Source of the DNA: Aquificaceae bacterium
Lineage (GTDB): Bacteria; Aquificota; Aquificia; Aquificales; Aquificaceae
Direction: 5' to 3'
Assembly (NCBI GenBank): GCA_025062075.1
Contig: JANXBA010000001.1
Span: 1 to 36,712 of the forward strand
DNA length: 36,712 nucleotides
Shown: positions 1 through 7,134 of the stretch, piece after piece
Layout: each line of letters opens with the position of its first letter
Position numbering within the stretch: position 1 is the stretch's first letter
Notes under the pieces: generated by a model
The model's input: only the letters and a program-made list of their open reading frames with translations
Told to the model about the DNA's origin: nothing
Database searches by the model: none
Program-made: the position numbers and the translations under genes

Positions 1-2024
1 TCCAGCTGGTTAGGGTTAGGCTCTCCCACAAAGTGCTTGTCTCCGTTCTTGCCCCTCCAACCCGCTAAAGCTCCCACTCCCGGTCTTATCTGCCAGTTTA
101 TTAGAAAGTCCTTAAAGTCTTTGTATTTCCTTGAGCCGTCGGGGTTTAGGAAGGCTGGGAGTTTTAACCTCCAGCCCAGCTCCACCATCACATCGCCCCA
201 GCCCTTCACATCGTAGCCGTTAGCTACTGGGTCTATTATGGGATGTCTGAGAGCGTCCACAGGACCGTCTACTGCAGAAGGTGGTCTGTCAAGCAAAGAA
301 AGGGCAAACCACTGCTCAAGGTAGGTAGCATCAGGAAAGACCAAGTCTGAGTAGGCTACCTGCTCGCTGTAGAAGGCATCTATGGTTATAACCTTCGGGA
401 TTACGTAGTTACCCGCAGGGTCTGTGGCGGTAAGGGCTTGTATTATGTAAGGAATGTTTTGAGAAGAGTTCCAAGCCATGTTAGCCATGTAAATCATCAA
501 AACCTCAATACCGTAAGGGTTCTGCTCGTAAGCGGCGGGTATGACGTTGTGTATAAGACCGTGGGCGGTAAGGGGAAACCACCAGCTGTATGCGTGGTCT
601 ATTCTCACAGGATTGCCCTTCTCATCCACCAAAAGGTCGTCGGGGTTTTGAGGATAGCCCAAGTGTGGTCCCGGATAGACTTCGCCGTATTTTATGGCAT
701 CTGGTCTTGTTATCTTGTAAGGCTTTGGAAGGTCTTCTATGTGTTTAGGATAGGGTGGTTTGTTCAAAAAGCCTCCGGGCACATCCACTACGCCCAGCAT
801 CATCATAAGAAGAAAGACCGTCCTCGCACTCTGAAAGCCGTTGGTGTGAGAAGCTACCCCTCGCATCATGTGAAAAGACACAGGTCTTCCTATAACCTTT
901 CTGTGCTTTCTTCCCCAAACGTCGGTCCACTCTATGGGTAGCTCTATGGGATGATACAGAGCGATAGTGCCCATCTCTTTAGCTATCCTCTCTATATCCT
1001 TTGCGGGTATGCCGGTTATCTTTTCTACTTTCTCTGGGCTGTAGTCTTTTACCAGCCTCTCTGCGAATATGTCACAGGCGGGTCTTACTCTGTAGCCCTC
1101 TGGTGTGGTAAACTCACCTATAAATGCTGGTTCAAGACCATCCGGCACTATTCTGTCTGCGGGCTTGAAAGACTGAGACTTTTTGTCATAGACCGTGGGT
1201 TTTCCTTCTTCGTTTCTGTAAAACAGACCATCCTTTGAGGTACCGGGTGCTTGAATTACCAACCAAGGTGCGTTCGTGTATTCTTTCAAAAAGTCCCAGT
1301 TTACAAGGTTGTATTTAAACAGCGCGTGCATTATGCCCATAAAGAAGGCGCCGTCCGTGCCCGGCTTTATAGGCACCCACTCGTCCGCTACCGCACCGTA
1401 GCCCCAACGCACTGGGTTTACCACCACAAACTTACCGCCTTTTCTTTTCATTTCCTGAATGCCCAGCTTGAAGGGGTTGGAAGAGTGGTCCTCCGCCACG
1501 CCTATGAGCATAAAGTACTTGGTGTTTTCAAAGTCCGCCTCACCAAACTCCCAGAAGGAACCACCTATGGAATAAAGCCCTGACGCAGCTATGTTTACGG
1601 AGCAAAATCCTCCGTGCGCCGCCCAGTTTACGGTGCCGAGCTGAGAGGCAAACCAGCTGTTTATCTGCTGCATCTGGTCTCTACCGGTGAAGAAGGCTAT
1701 CTTCTGGGGTCCCTTTTTTCTGGCCTCTTCCAGCCACTGAGCAGCAATCTGAAAGGCTTCTTCCCACTCTATTTCCTTGAACTGGCCTGAACCTCTTGGT
1801 CCAACTCTCAGAAGGGGCTTTCTGAGCCTTGCAGGGCTATACTCTTTCATTATTCCGGAAGAGCCCTTAGCACACAGGACGCCTCTGTTGGTGGGATGGT
1901 CGTCGTTGCCCTTGATGTAGGTAACCTTGTTGTTTCTAACATATACTTCTATACCGCACCTGCAGGCACACATGTAGCAGGTGCTGTATGCCTTGCGGTC
2001 ATAAAAGCTACCACCTATCTCCAT
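1..2024 (-). CDS. soeA: Molybdopterin oxidoreductase, SoeA-like cytoplasmic sulfite dehydrogenase subunit A (3' end cut by window)
   Basis: Catalytic subunit of a DMSO-reductase-family enzyme, most like SoeA, which oxidises sulfite to sulfate in the cytoplasm and passes electrons to quinone through iron-sulfur (SoeB) and membrane (SoeC) subunits. About 674 residues are visible; the C-terminus lies beyond base 1. The N-terminus carries the 4Fe-4S motif C16-x2-C19-x3-C23-x27-C51, with an additional Cys at 21. The segment around AAHGGFCSVN (C141, a plausible Mo ligand) and GVAEDHSSNPFKLG resembles SoeA as I remember it. There is no twin-arginine signal peptide, which argues against the periplasmic PhsA/PsrA/TtrA relatives. 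Start ATG 2024 is set by AGGAGG at 2031-2036. The SoeA assignment within the superfamily is inference; a formate-dehydrogenase-like role is the alternative. Confidence 0.8.
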   Translation of the reverse strand, partial: MEIGGSFYDRKAYSTCYMCACRCGIEVYVRNNKVTYIKGNDDHPTNRGVLCAKGSSGIMKEYSPARLRKPLLRVGPRGSGQFKEIEWEEAFQIAAQWLEEARKKGPQKIAFFTGRDQMQQINSWFASQLGTVNWAAHGGFCSVNIAASGLYSIGGSFWEFGEADFENTKYFMLIGVAEDHSSNPFKLGIQEMKRKGGKFVVVNPVRWGYGAVADEWVPIKPGTDGAFFMGIMHALFKYNLVNWDFLKEYTNAPWLVIQAPGTSKDGLFYRNEEGKPTVYDKKSQSFKPADRIVPDGLEPAFIGEFTTPEGYRVRPACDIFAERLVKDYSPEKVEKITGIPAKDIERIAKEMGTIALYHPIELPIEWTDVWGRKHRKVIGRPVSFHMMRGVASHTNGFQSARTVFLLMMMLGVVDVPGGFLNKPPYPKHIEDLPKPYKITRPDAIKYGEVYPGPHLGYPQNPDDLLVDEKGNPVRIDHAYSWWFPLTAHGLIHNVIPAAYEQNPYGIEVLMIYMANMAWNSSQNIPYIIQALTATDPAGNYVIPKVITIDAFYSEQVAYSDLVFPDATYLEQWFALSLLDRPPSAVDGPVDALRHPIIDPVANGYDVKGWGDVMVELGWRLKLPAFLNPDGSRKYKDFKDFLINWQIRPGVGALAGWRGKNGDKHFVGEPNPNQL

Positions 2025-2083
2025 GTTAGGCCTCCTACCGCATATAAGATATGGCTCAGCCTGTGAGGCGGACTTTCAATTTT

Positions 2084-2089
2084 ATTATA
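2084..2089 (-). promoter_or_regulatory. Candidate -10 element upstream of soeA
   Basis: TATAAT on the minus strand within the 90-base gap between the upstream membrane-protein gene and soeA. It would give a leader of about 50 nt containing the soeA ribosome site. No convincing -35 lies 17 bp upstream, so soeA may also be read from the upstream gene. Confidence 0.35.
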
Positions 2090-2114
2090 AGTTTATAAGC
2101 AACACTCATTGATG

Positions 2115-3329
2115 TCATAAAGGTGGCTTATACCCACTACGCAGGTACTCGCCCACGGTGAGGGCGAAGTAGGTCAGAAGCCAAGCAAGTATCGCCAGGG
2201 CAACGGGGATGAACACTATGGTAACGAAGGCCAGAACCGCTAAGGTAACTCCAACTGTGAGCACGAGCCACAGATACATGGCAAGCTTAAAGTACTTGTT
2301 GCTAAAGGCATCTTGGAAGCCCTTTGGTGTAAAGGGAAAGAAGGCGGCCATAAAGCCAGCCTTGAAGTCAAGACCCTCCAGTACGGTTCTTGCGTAAACA
2401 AGTGGTAGCGTATAAAGGTAGTACAGGAACACGAGCACCAAGACCAGCACAAGCGCAAGCATAGAAGAAACCACGCCGGACCACTCCCCGTATTCTTGAT
2501 GGTCTTTCATGGCGAAGTCGCTGATAAGGCCGAGCCCACCGAAAAGAAGGGCAAGAGCGACTAAGATTATAAGGCCCACCAAAAGCAGAACGACCCCACC
2601 CACGTAAATGCCCAAGGCAGGGACGAAGTAGTCCCACAGCTTGGAAAACTGCAAAGGATTTCTTCTGCTTTGTCCGCTTGCGTAGTGAACCGCCATATAC
2701 AAGATGCCCAAGTACGAGTAAAGACCAGAAAGAATGCTAAAGAAAAAACCAAGAATTGGAACTGCGGACAGAACTGCGATAAACAACCACAGGAACATGT
2801 ATGCAGAGAAAAAGCCCACGTTTTTCTTCAAAAGTTGCCAGCTGTTGGAAAAAAGCTGTGCGTCGTCCTCAGAACTGCCAACGGAAGGCACCCCTTCGTA
2901 AACCACCCTAAAGCTGAAAAAGGGGTAGGTTTGTTGGTGTTTTAGTATGGTCTTTGCCTTCTCTTCATCGACTTCTACTAACACTTCCTCGCCTTTCATA
3001 AACTGCTCTTTGCAATTTTCTAATCCAAAACCTATCAGGCCTGAGAGTATGCTACAAGCAAGGTTTGGAGAAACGTCTTTACCGACCAAGGCTACGACTA
3101 ACCGCACCTTGCCTACATTTTCAACCAAGTCAACAGACATAAAACCGTACCTTTTAGTAGCCTGCTTTAGCTTTTCATAACTTTCTGCGTCAAGCTCCAA
3201 CTCAAGAAATCCCTTTTCTTTTAAGACGCTTTCGCAGTTTTCTGGAAGAAAACCAAGAATACCAAAGACTAACTTACACAGAAAATCCAAAGGAACATCC
3301 TCTGAAGTAGGCTTTAGTTTCACCTTCAC
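2115..3329 (-). CDS. Membrane protein with two tandem N-terminal L7/L12-CTD-like domains
   Basis: A 404-residue protein I cannot name. Residues 1-70 and 74-142 are an internal duplication. Both copies have a Cys near the start, a LGF/IGF-x2-ENC segment, an acidic strand with LELD or VEVD, and a closing aromatic strand (YGFMSVDL, YPFFSFRV). The pattern GFGLENCK followed by VEVDEEKAKTIL resembles the C-terminal domain of ribosomal protein L7/L12 (ClpS/L7-L12 fold); this is inference. From about residue 165 to the end there are roughly six hydrophobic membrane segments, loosely like uncharacterised DUF975/DUF4013-type proteins. Start is GTG 3329 with a G-rich but weak ribosome site, 17 nt after a good -10. 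It lies upstream of soeA on the same strand, but nothing shows a shared function. Confidence 0.75.
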   Translation of the reverse strand: MKVKLKPTSEDVPLDFLCKLVFGILGFLPENCESVLKEKGFLELELDAESYEKLKQATKRYGFMSVDLVENVGKVRLVVALVGKDVSPNLACSILSGLIGFGLENCKEQFMKGEEVLVEVDEEKAKTILKHQQTYPFFSFRVVYEGVPSVGSSEDDAQLFSNSWQLLKKNVGFFSAYMFLWLFIAVLSAVPILGFFFSILSGLYSYLGILYMAVHYASGQSRRNPLQFSKLWDYFVPALGIYVGGVVLLLVGLIILVALALLFGGLGLISDFAMKDHQEYGEWSGVVSSMLALVLVLVLVFLYYLYTLPLVYARTVLEGLDFKAGFMAAFFPFTPKGFQDAFSNKYFKLAMYLWLVLTVGVTLAVLAFVTIVFIPVALAILAWLLTYFALTVGEYLRSGYKPPL

Positions 3330-3346
3330 GTCCGCCCCCCTGTCTA

Positions 3347-3375
3347 ATTTTAGCCTATCCCGATTACAGGGTCAA
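3347..3375 (-). promoter_or_regulatory. Sigma-70 promoter for the duplicated-domain membrane protein
   Basis: On the minus strand TTGACC (3375-3370), a 17-bp spacer and TAAAAT (3352-3347). Initiation is predicted near 3340, about 11 nt before the GTG start at 3329. It is divergent from, and close to, the candidate promoter of the SAM synthetase gene. Confidence 0.7.
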
Positions 3376-3392
3376 GGAGGTTGCTCGTGTGA

Positions 3393-3412
3393 TATACTTT
3401 TGTTGCAGGAGG
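3393..3412 (+). promoter_or_regulatory. Candidate -10 and ribosome site of SAM synthetase
   Basis: TATACT at 3393-3398 is followed after 8 nt by AGGAGG at 3407-3412, 6 nt before GTG 3419. If used, the leader would be only about 14 nt. No clear -35 is seen. The ribosome site decides the start at 3419. Confidence 0.45.
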
Positions 3413-3418
3413 TTTGCG

Positions 3419-4618
3419 GTGGCTAATGTGGTCATCACCCCTATAACCTTCAAACCCACCTACGAGCTGGAAGCGGAGATAGTGGAGCGAAAAGGGATTG
3501 GACATCCTGATACGATTTGCGACTATTTGTCGGAGAACCTGTCTCGGGAGCTCTGCACTTGGTACTTGAAAGAGTACGGTGCAGTGATGCACCACAACGT
3601 AGACAAGGCACTGTTGGTAGGTGGCGTGGCCAGGGCGGAGTTCGGAGGTGGTCAGGTGATAGAGCCCATAGAAATCTATCTGGTAGGCAGAGCCACCCTA
3701 GAAAAGGGGAGCAAAAGGCTGGATGCCCACGAGCTGGCGGTAGAGACCACCAAAAAGTGGTTGAGAGAAAACCTACGGAACCTTGACGTGGAAAACCATG
3801 TAAGAATTCACACGAAGATAAAGCCGGGAAGCAAAGACTTGGTGGAGCTCTTTGAGAGGTTTAAAGACGGAGAGGTGCCTCTGGCGAACGACACCTCCTT
3901 TGGAGTGGGTTACGCCCCTCTGGACTCCCTCGAGAGGGCAGTCTTCGAGGCGGAGAGGTTTCTCAACTCAGAGGACATGAAAAGAGAGCATCCTGAAGTG
4001 GGTGAAGACGTAAAGGTCATGGGCGTTCGCATAGGAGACAAGTTCAGGCTCACCATAGCCCTTGCCTTCGTAGGCAAGTACGTAAAAGACTTGGAGGACT
4101 ACTTCCACAAAAAGCAGGAGATTCACCACAAAGTAAAGCAGAGAATAGAAGGCCTCATAGGTCAGCAGGTGGAGGTTTTCATAAACACCGCAGACAGCAG
4201 GGAGCGAGCCTCCGTCTACCTCACTGTTACTGGCACCTCCGCAGAGCAGGGCGACGACGGGCAAGTAGGCAGAGGCAACAGGGTAAACGGCCTCATCACA
4301 CCCTACAGACCCATGAGTCTTGAGGCTGCGGCGGGCAAAAACCCCATATCTCACATAGGCAAGATATACAACCGCGTGGCTAACCTCATAGCCCAACGGG
4401 TGGTCCAAGAGGTAGAGGAGGTGGAAGAGGCCTACTGCTACATCGTCTCTCAGATAGGTAAGCCCATAAACGAGCCACAGGTGCTGGATGTTAGCGTAAG
4501 AAGCAGAAAGAGCTTAGAGCTCCTCCGGGAACCTCTCAAGAAGATAGCGGAGGAGGAGCTGGAGAAGATGCCCGAAGTTTGGAAGGGCTTTGTGAGCGGT
4601 CTCTACTCGGTAGCCTAA
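3419..4618 (+). CDS. mat: Archaeal-type S-adenosylmethionine synthetase (methionine adenosyltransferase)
   Basis: Makes S-adenosylmethionine from methionine and ATP in the cytoplasm. The protein is about 399 residues, the usual length of the archaeal MAT family, and is not the bacterial MetK type. Family motifs include GIGHPDTICD near the N-terminus, an FGGGQVIEP segment, TSFGVGYAPL and a C-terminal ISQIGKPINEP stretch. An upstream in-frame ATG at 3389 exists, but GTG 3419 is chosen because AGGAGG sits 6 nt before it and because the family starts near the VVITPITF strand. It is divergent from the membrane-protein gene and followed 18 nt later by nuoA. Archaeal MAT in a bacterium is rare and is a lineage clue. 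Confidence 0.93.
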   Translation: MANVVITPITFKPTYELEAEIVERKGIGHPDTICDYLSENLSRELCTWYLKEYGAVMHHNVDKALLVGGVARAEFGGGQVIEPIEIYLVGRATLEKGSKRLDAHELAVETTKKWLRENLRNLDVENHVRIHTKIKPGSKDLVELFERFKDGEVPLANDTSFGVGYAPLDSLERAVFEAERFLNSEDMKREHPEVGEDVKVMGVRIGDKFRLTIALAFVGKYVKDLEDYFHKKQEIHHKVKQRIEGLIGQQVEVFINTADSRERASVYLTVTGTSAEQGDDGQVGRGNRVNGLITPYRPMSLEAAAGKNPISHIGKIYNRVANLIAQRVVQEVEEVEEAYCYIVSQIGKPINEPQVLDVSVRSRKSLELLREPLKKIAEEELEKMPEVWKGFVSGLYSVA

Positions 4619-4624
4619 GGGTGG

Positions 4625-4630
4625 TAGAAT
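4625..4630 (+). promoter_or_regulatory. Candidate -10 for leaderless nuoA transcript
   Basis: TAGAAT lies in the 18-base gap after the SAM synthetase stop and ends 6 nt before the nuoA ATG. There is no Shine-Dalgarno sequence. No recognisable -35 was found, so promoter activity is inferred from position only. Confidence 0.4.
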
Positions 4631-4636
4631 AAGAAC

Positions 4637-4993
4637 ATGGAGTACTTGGGCATTTTGCTCTTCTTTTTTGTAGCAGTCTTTGTAGGGCTGGCTTTTAGCT
4701 TTCTCAACGACCTTCTGGGGCCCAGAACTCGAGAAAAGTTGGAGGGCTACCCCTACGAGTGCGGAGTTCCCCTTTATGACCCGGAGGCCAGAGGCGTCTT
4801 CAAGCAGGGCTATTACCTCTTGGGCATATCCCTGATACTCTTTGACGTGGAGGTGGCCTTTCTCTTTCCCTGGGTGGTGGTCTTTGAAGAGGTAGGTCTT
4901 TACGGTTTGGTGGGTGCTTTGCTGTTTATATTCATACTTACGCTGGGGCTTGCCTACGAGTGGAAGAAGGGAGCTCTCAGGTGGCAGATGTGA
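4637..4993 (+). CDS. nuoA: NADH-quinone oxidoreductase subunit A
   Basis: A small membrane subunit of respiratory complex I located at the junction of the peripheral and membrane arms. At 118 residues it has the normal length, with three hydrophobic helices. Conserved features are YPYECGVP with the loop Cys and the FDVEVAFLFPW segment in the second helix with its acidic residues. No nuoB or other complex I gene flanks it: SAM synthetase is upstream and a cytochrome gene on the other strand ends 3 bases downstream. This detached location is unlike the usual nuoA-N cluster. It may pair with genes elsewhere or be one of several paralogues. Confidence 0.93.
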   Translation: MEYLGILLFFFVAVFVGLAFSFLNDLLGPRTREKLEGYPYECGVPLYDPEARGVFKQGYYLLGISLILFDVEVAFLFPWVVVFEEVGLYGLVGALLFIFILTLGLAYEWKKGALRWQM

Positions 4994-4996
4994 GAG

Positions 4997-5245
4997 CTAC
5001 TTGACCCCTGCCAGCCACTTGCTTACCAGCTCTATCTCCAGCTCAGACAGGCCTTGTCCCCAAGGGCATCTCTTTGCCAACTCTGCCACCGCTTGCGGTT
5101 TGCCCTTGTACTTCTCTTTCAAGTACTTAAGAGGTTTTCTATCTTTCTCCGTGTGGCATCCCATACAGGAGTTTTTAAAGATTATCTCACCCTCAGAGGA
5201 AAGGGCAAAGCCCGTGAGCAGGAGTAAAGTTGCGAGCTTTCTCAT
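4997..5245 (-). CDS. Small secreted c-type cytochrome with unusual distal-ligand region
   Basis: An 82-residue mono-haem cytochrome c. Residues 1-16 form a short export signal, and C27-M-G-C30-H31 is the haem attachment motif, so the mature protein is about 65 residues and periplasmic. In small class I cytochromes a Met-Pro pair precedes a final helix starting Ser-x-x-Glu. Here that place holds C60-P61-W62 ahead of LSELEIELVSKWL, and the only Met residues are M1 and M28 (inside the haem motif). The distal ligand is therefore probably not Met; Cys60 is a candidate. The ATG has AGGAGG 6 nt upstream. It probably carries electrons between the quinol side and a terminal oxidase. The partner is unknown. 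Confidence 0.8.
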   Translation of the reverse strand: MRKLATLLLLTGFALSSEGEIIFKNSCMGCHTEKDRKPLKYLKEKYKGKPQAVAELAKRCPWGQGLSELEIELVSKWLAGVK

Positions 5246-5258
5246 GTCCGTCCTCCTG

Positions 5259-5264
5259 TAAAAT
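5259..5264 (+). promoter_or_regulatory. Candidate -10 for leaderless coaE transcript
   Basis: TAAAAT ends 8 nt before the GTG start of coaE, and no Shine-Dalgarno sequence intervenes. A -35 is not evident. The promoter would lie in the gap between the divergent cytochrome gene and coaE. Confidence 0.45.
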
Positions 5265-5272
5265 TTCTCTCA

Positions 5273-5893
5273 GTGTTAAAGATAGCCCTAACTGGGAATT
5301 TGGGCTCAGGAAAGTCAACCGTCGGCACCTTTCTACGGGAGGCGGGCTTTCGGGTGCTGGACGCAGACAAGATAATAAGGAGTTTTTACCAGGAGCGGGG
5401 AGAAGTCTACCAAAAGGTGGTGCAAGTCTTCGGCGGAGAAGTTCTGGACGAGGAGGGAAACATCGACAGAAAAAAACTCGCTCGCATAGTCTTTGAGCAT
5501 CAGGACAAGCTCAAGCTGTTGGAGGAAATAACCCACGGAGCTCTGTATCGCAGACTGGCGGAGGAATTCGCCAAAGACTCAGAGAGCTCCGTAGTGGTAG
5601 TGGAGGCAAGCCTCTTTATCGAAAAGGGAACTCACAGGGACTATCATGCCACCTTGCTCGTGTATGCTCCGTACGAGCTGTGCAGGGAGAGGGCTCTGGC
5701 CTCTGGTTACGACCCACAGGACTTTGAAAGACGCTGGAGAAGACAGATGCCCCCCGAGGAGAAGCTCAAGCACGCCACCTTCGTAGTCAGCAACACCGAC
5801 AGTGTGGAGAGGTTGCGGGAAAAAGTCCGCCACCTGGCCCGGGTCCTTAGGAACTGGGTAGAGTTTCAAAACATAGCCCCACGCAGGTCTTAG
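5273..5893 (+). CDS. coaE: Dephospho-CoA kinase
   Basis: Catalyses the last step of coenzyme A synthesis, ATP-dependent phosphorylation of the 3'-hydroxyl of dephospho-CoA. The 206-residue protein begins with the P-loop GNLGSGKST at residues 8-16, followed by the family motif VLDADKI. It also has a lid region with the RRWRRQMPPEEK segment, and VVSNTDS near the C-terminus as in other CoaE proteins. The start is GTG 5273, because the P-loop of this family lies within the first 15 residues. No ribosome site precedes it, but a -10-like TAAAAT ends 8 nt upstream. It is divergent from the cytochrome gene and is the last gene before the strong promoter at 5907. Confidence 0.93.
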   Translation: MLKIALTGNLGSGKSTVGTFLREAGFRVLDADKIIRSFYQERGEVYQKVVQVFGGEVLDEEGNIDRKKLARIVFEHQDKLKLLEEITHGALYRRLAEEFAKDSESSVVVVEASLFIEKGTHRDYHATLLVYAPYELCRERALASGYDPQDFERRWRRQMPPEEKLKHATFVVSNTDSVERLREKVRHLARVLRNWVEFQNIAPRRS

Positions 5894-5906
5894 GTCCGAG
5901 ACCCCC

Positions 5907-5966
5907 TTGACAGGGAAGGAGGAGTTATTTAAAATTGCAATCTAATTTCAATTTTTAAAAAGGAGG
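5907..5966 (+). promoter_or_regulatory. Strong sigma-70 promoter, leader inverted repeat and ribosome site for the DUF2325 gene
   Basis: TTGACA (5907-5912), 17 bp, TAAAAT (5930-5935). The leader then carries AGGAGG at 5961-5966, 6 nt before ATG 5972. Between -10 and the ribosome site lie inverted repeats: TTGCAAT (5935-5941) against ATTTCAA (5945-5951), nested in TTAAAATTG (5929-5937) against CAATTTTTAA (5949-5958). The position suits a repressor operator; the regulator is unknown. Confidence 0.75.
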
Positions 5967-5971
5967 TACCC

Positions 5972-6274
5972 ATGAAACTCCTCGTCTTAGGGGGTCATGA
6001 TAGGATGAAGGCAAGAGTGAAAGAGCTCTCAAAGCGTTACGGTGTGAACATAAGTTTCATAAATCAGGAAACACAGCAAAACATCGACAATGCCCTTGCC
6101 TGCGCAGACTGGGTCATTGTTTTTACCAGCTTGGTGGGACACAACATGGTAAAGCTGGCAAAGAGCTACGCCAAAGAAAAGTGCATCTTCTGTCACTCCC
6201 ACGGCGTCTGCTCCTTGGAGAGGGAGATAAAAAGGCTCTTGAAGCACTACGATAGCCCTACAGGAGAAGACTGA
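5972..6274 (+). CDS. DUF2325 domain protein, Cys/His-rich
   Basis: A 100-residue soluble protein matching the small DUF2325 family by pattern: an opening beta strand LLVLGGHDR, a helix, a central strand DWVIVFTSLVGHNM, and a third strand with CIFCHSHGVC. The Cys and His residues (two Cys, two His and one further Cys within ten residues) suggest metal or redox sensing, but the function of this family is not established. CIFCH resembles a haem c motif, yet no export signal exists, so haem attachment is unlikely. It has its own strong promoter and ribosome site and precedes znuA-znuC by 20 bases, so a role in metal handling is a reasonable guess from context. Confidence 0.75.
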   Translation: MKLLVLGGHDRMKARVKELSKRYGVNISFINQETQQNIDNALACADWVIVFTSLVGHNMVKLAKSYAKEKCIFCHSHGVCSLEREIKRLLKHYDSPTGED

Positions 6275-6280
6275 AAATTT

Positions 6281-6286
6281 TAAAAT
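6281..6286 (+). promoter_or_regulatory. Candidate -10 for leaderless znuA transcript
   Basis: TAAAAT ends 8 nt before the znuA ATG at 6295, and no ribosome site is present. A good -35 is not visible. Read-through from the DUF2325 promoter is also possible. Confidence 0.4.
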
Positions 6287-6294
6287 CTAACGGT

Positions 6295-7134
6295 ATGCTG
6301 GCGGTGCTGGTCCTACTTCTGATGGTCGTGGGAGCAGGCCTGAACGCTCCCAGGGGTTTGCTTCTTGCTTCCACCTACCCCGTGTACTACCCCCTTAAGT
6401 ACCTGGCAGAGGGCAGGTTTGAGGTAGACCTTCTGGTAAAGACGCCCGCAGACCCACACCACTACGAGTTAAAGCCAGAAGACCTCAGAAAGCTCCGGCA
6501 TGCCAGTGCCTTTGTGTACTTGGGAGTGGAGGGTTGGGAAAGGCAGTTGGCAAGCAGGGCAACGAAGGCTTTACCTTTGCACAGAGGAATAAACTTTTTG
6601 AAGGTTGGCAGGCACCAGGACCCTCACGTGTGGCTCTCGCCCAAAGCCTACCAAGCCCTTGTAGAGAACCTAACACAGACTCTGATAGACCTTGACCGGG
6701 CAGGTGAGGGGCACTACAGGAAAAAGGGCGAGGAGTTTCTAAAAGGTCTCAGGCTCTTGGAAGAGGACTATAGAAAAGTGCTCTCCACCTGTCAGGACAG
6801 AGTGCTTGTGACCACTCATCTGTCTACTGCCTATCTGGGCAGGGACTACGGGCTTGAAGTGGTGGGCCTGAGGGGGGTCCACGCGGAGGAAGAGCCCAGA
6901 CCCTCAGAGGTGAAGAAGATGGCGGAGAAGATAAAACAGGCCAGAGTGAAGACTCTCTTCCACGAAAAGGGCCACGAGGAGAAGCTGGCCAGAAGGCTTG
7001 CGGAGGAGGTAGGAGCAAAGGTTTTGCCCCTGAACACCTCTCTCTTTCCTGAGGAGAAAGGAGACGACTACTTTTCCATCATGAGAAGAAACCTAAAGAG
7101 GCTGGCGGAGGGGCTCCATTGCCAGACAAAGTGA
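6295..7134 (+). CDS. znuA: Zinc/manganese ABC transporter, substrate-binding protein (ZnuA/TroA family)
   Basis: Periplasmic metal-binding component of a cluster A-I ABC importer. The 279-residue protein starts with a hydrophobic export signal. Candidate metal ligands are the His in TPADPHHYELKP, the His in QDPHVWLSP, the His in VTTHLSTAYLG and a late Asp in GDDYFSIM, which is the standard four-ligand arrangement. The His-rich loop typical of zinc-specific ZnuA is absent, so manganese specificity cannot be excluded. The gene overlaps znuC by 16 bases, showing co-expression. It follows the DUF2325 gene. The start ATG 6295 fits the signal peptide and lies 8 nt after a -10-like hexamer. Confidence 0.88.
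   Translation: MLAVLVLLLMVVGAGLNAPRGLLLASTYPVYYPLKYLAEGRFEVDLLVKTPADPHHYELKPEDLRKLRHASAFVYLGVEGWERQLASRATKALPLHRGINFLKVGRHQDPHVWLSPKAYQALVENLTQTLIDLDRAGEGHYRKKGEEFLKGLRLLEEDYRKVLSTCQDRVLVTTHLSTAYLGRDYGLEVVGLRGVHAEEEPRPSEVKKMAEKIKQARVKTLFHEKGHEEKLARRLAEEVGAKVLPLNTSLFPEEKGDDYFSIMRRNLKRLAEGLHCQTK

Noticed and set aside
438-1583. Open frames on the plus strand across the first 1.6 kb
   Set aside because: They are antisense shadows of the molybdoenzyme gene; their translations show no domain pattern.
6190-6215. CIFCH in the DUF2325 protein as a haem c attachment motif
   Set aside because: The protein has no signal peptide, so it is cytoplasmic, and the motif lies on the family's conserved third strand.
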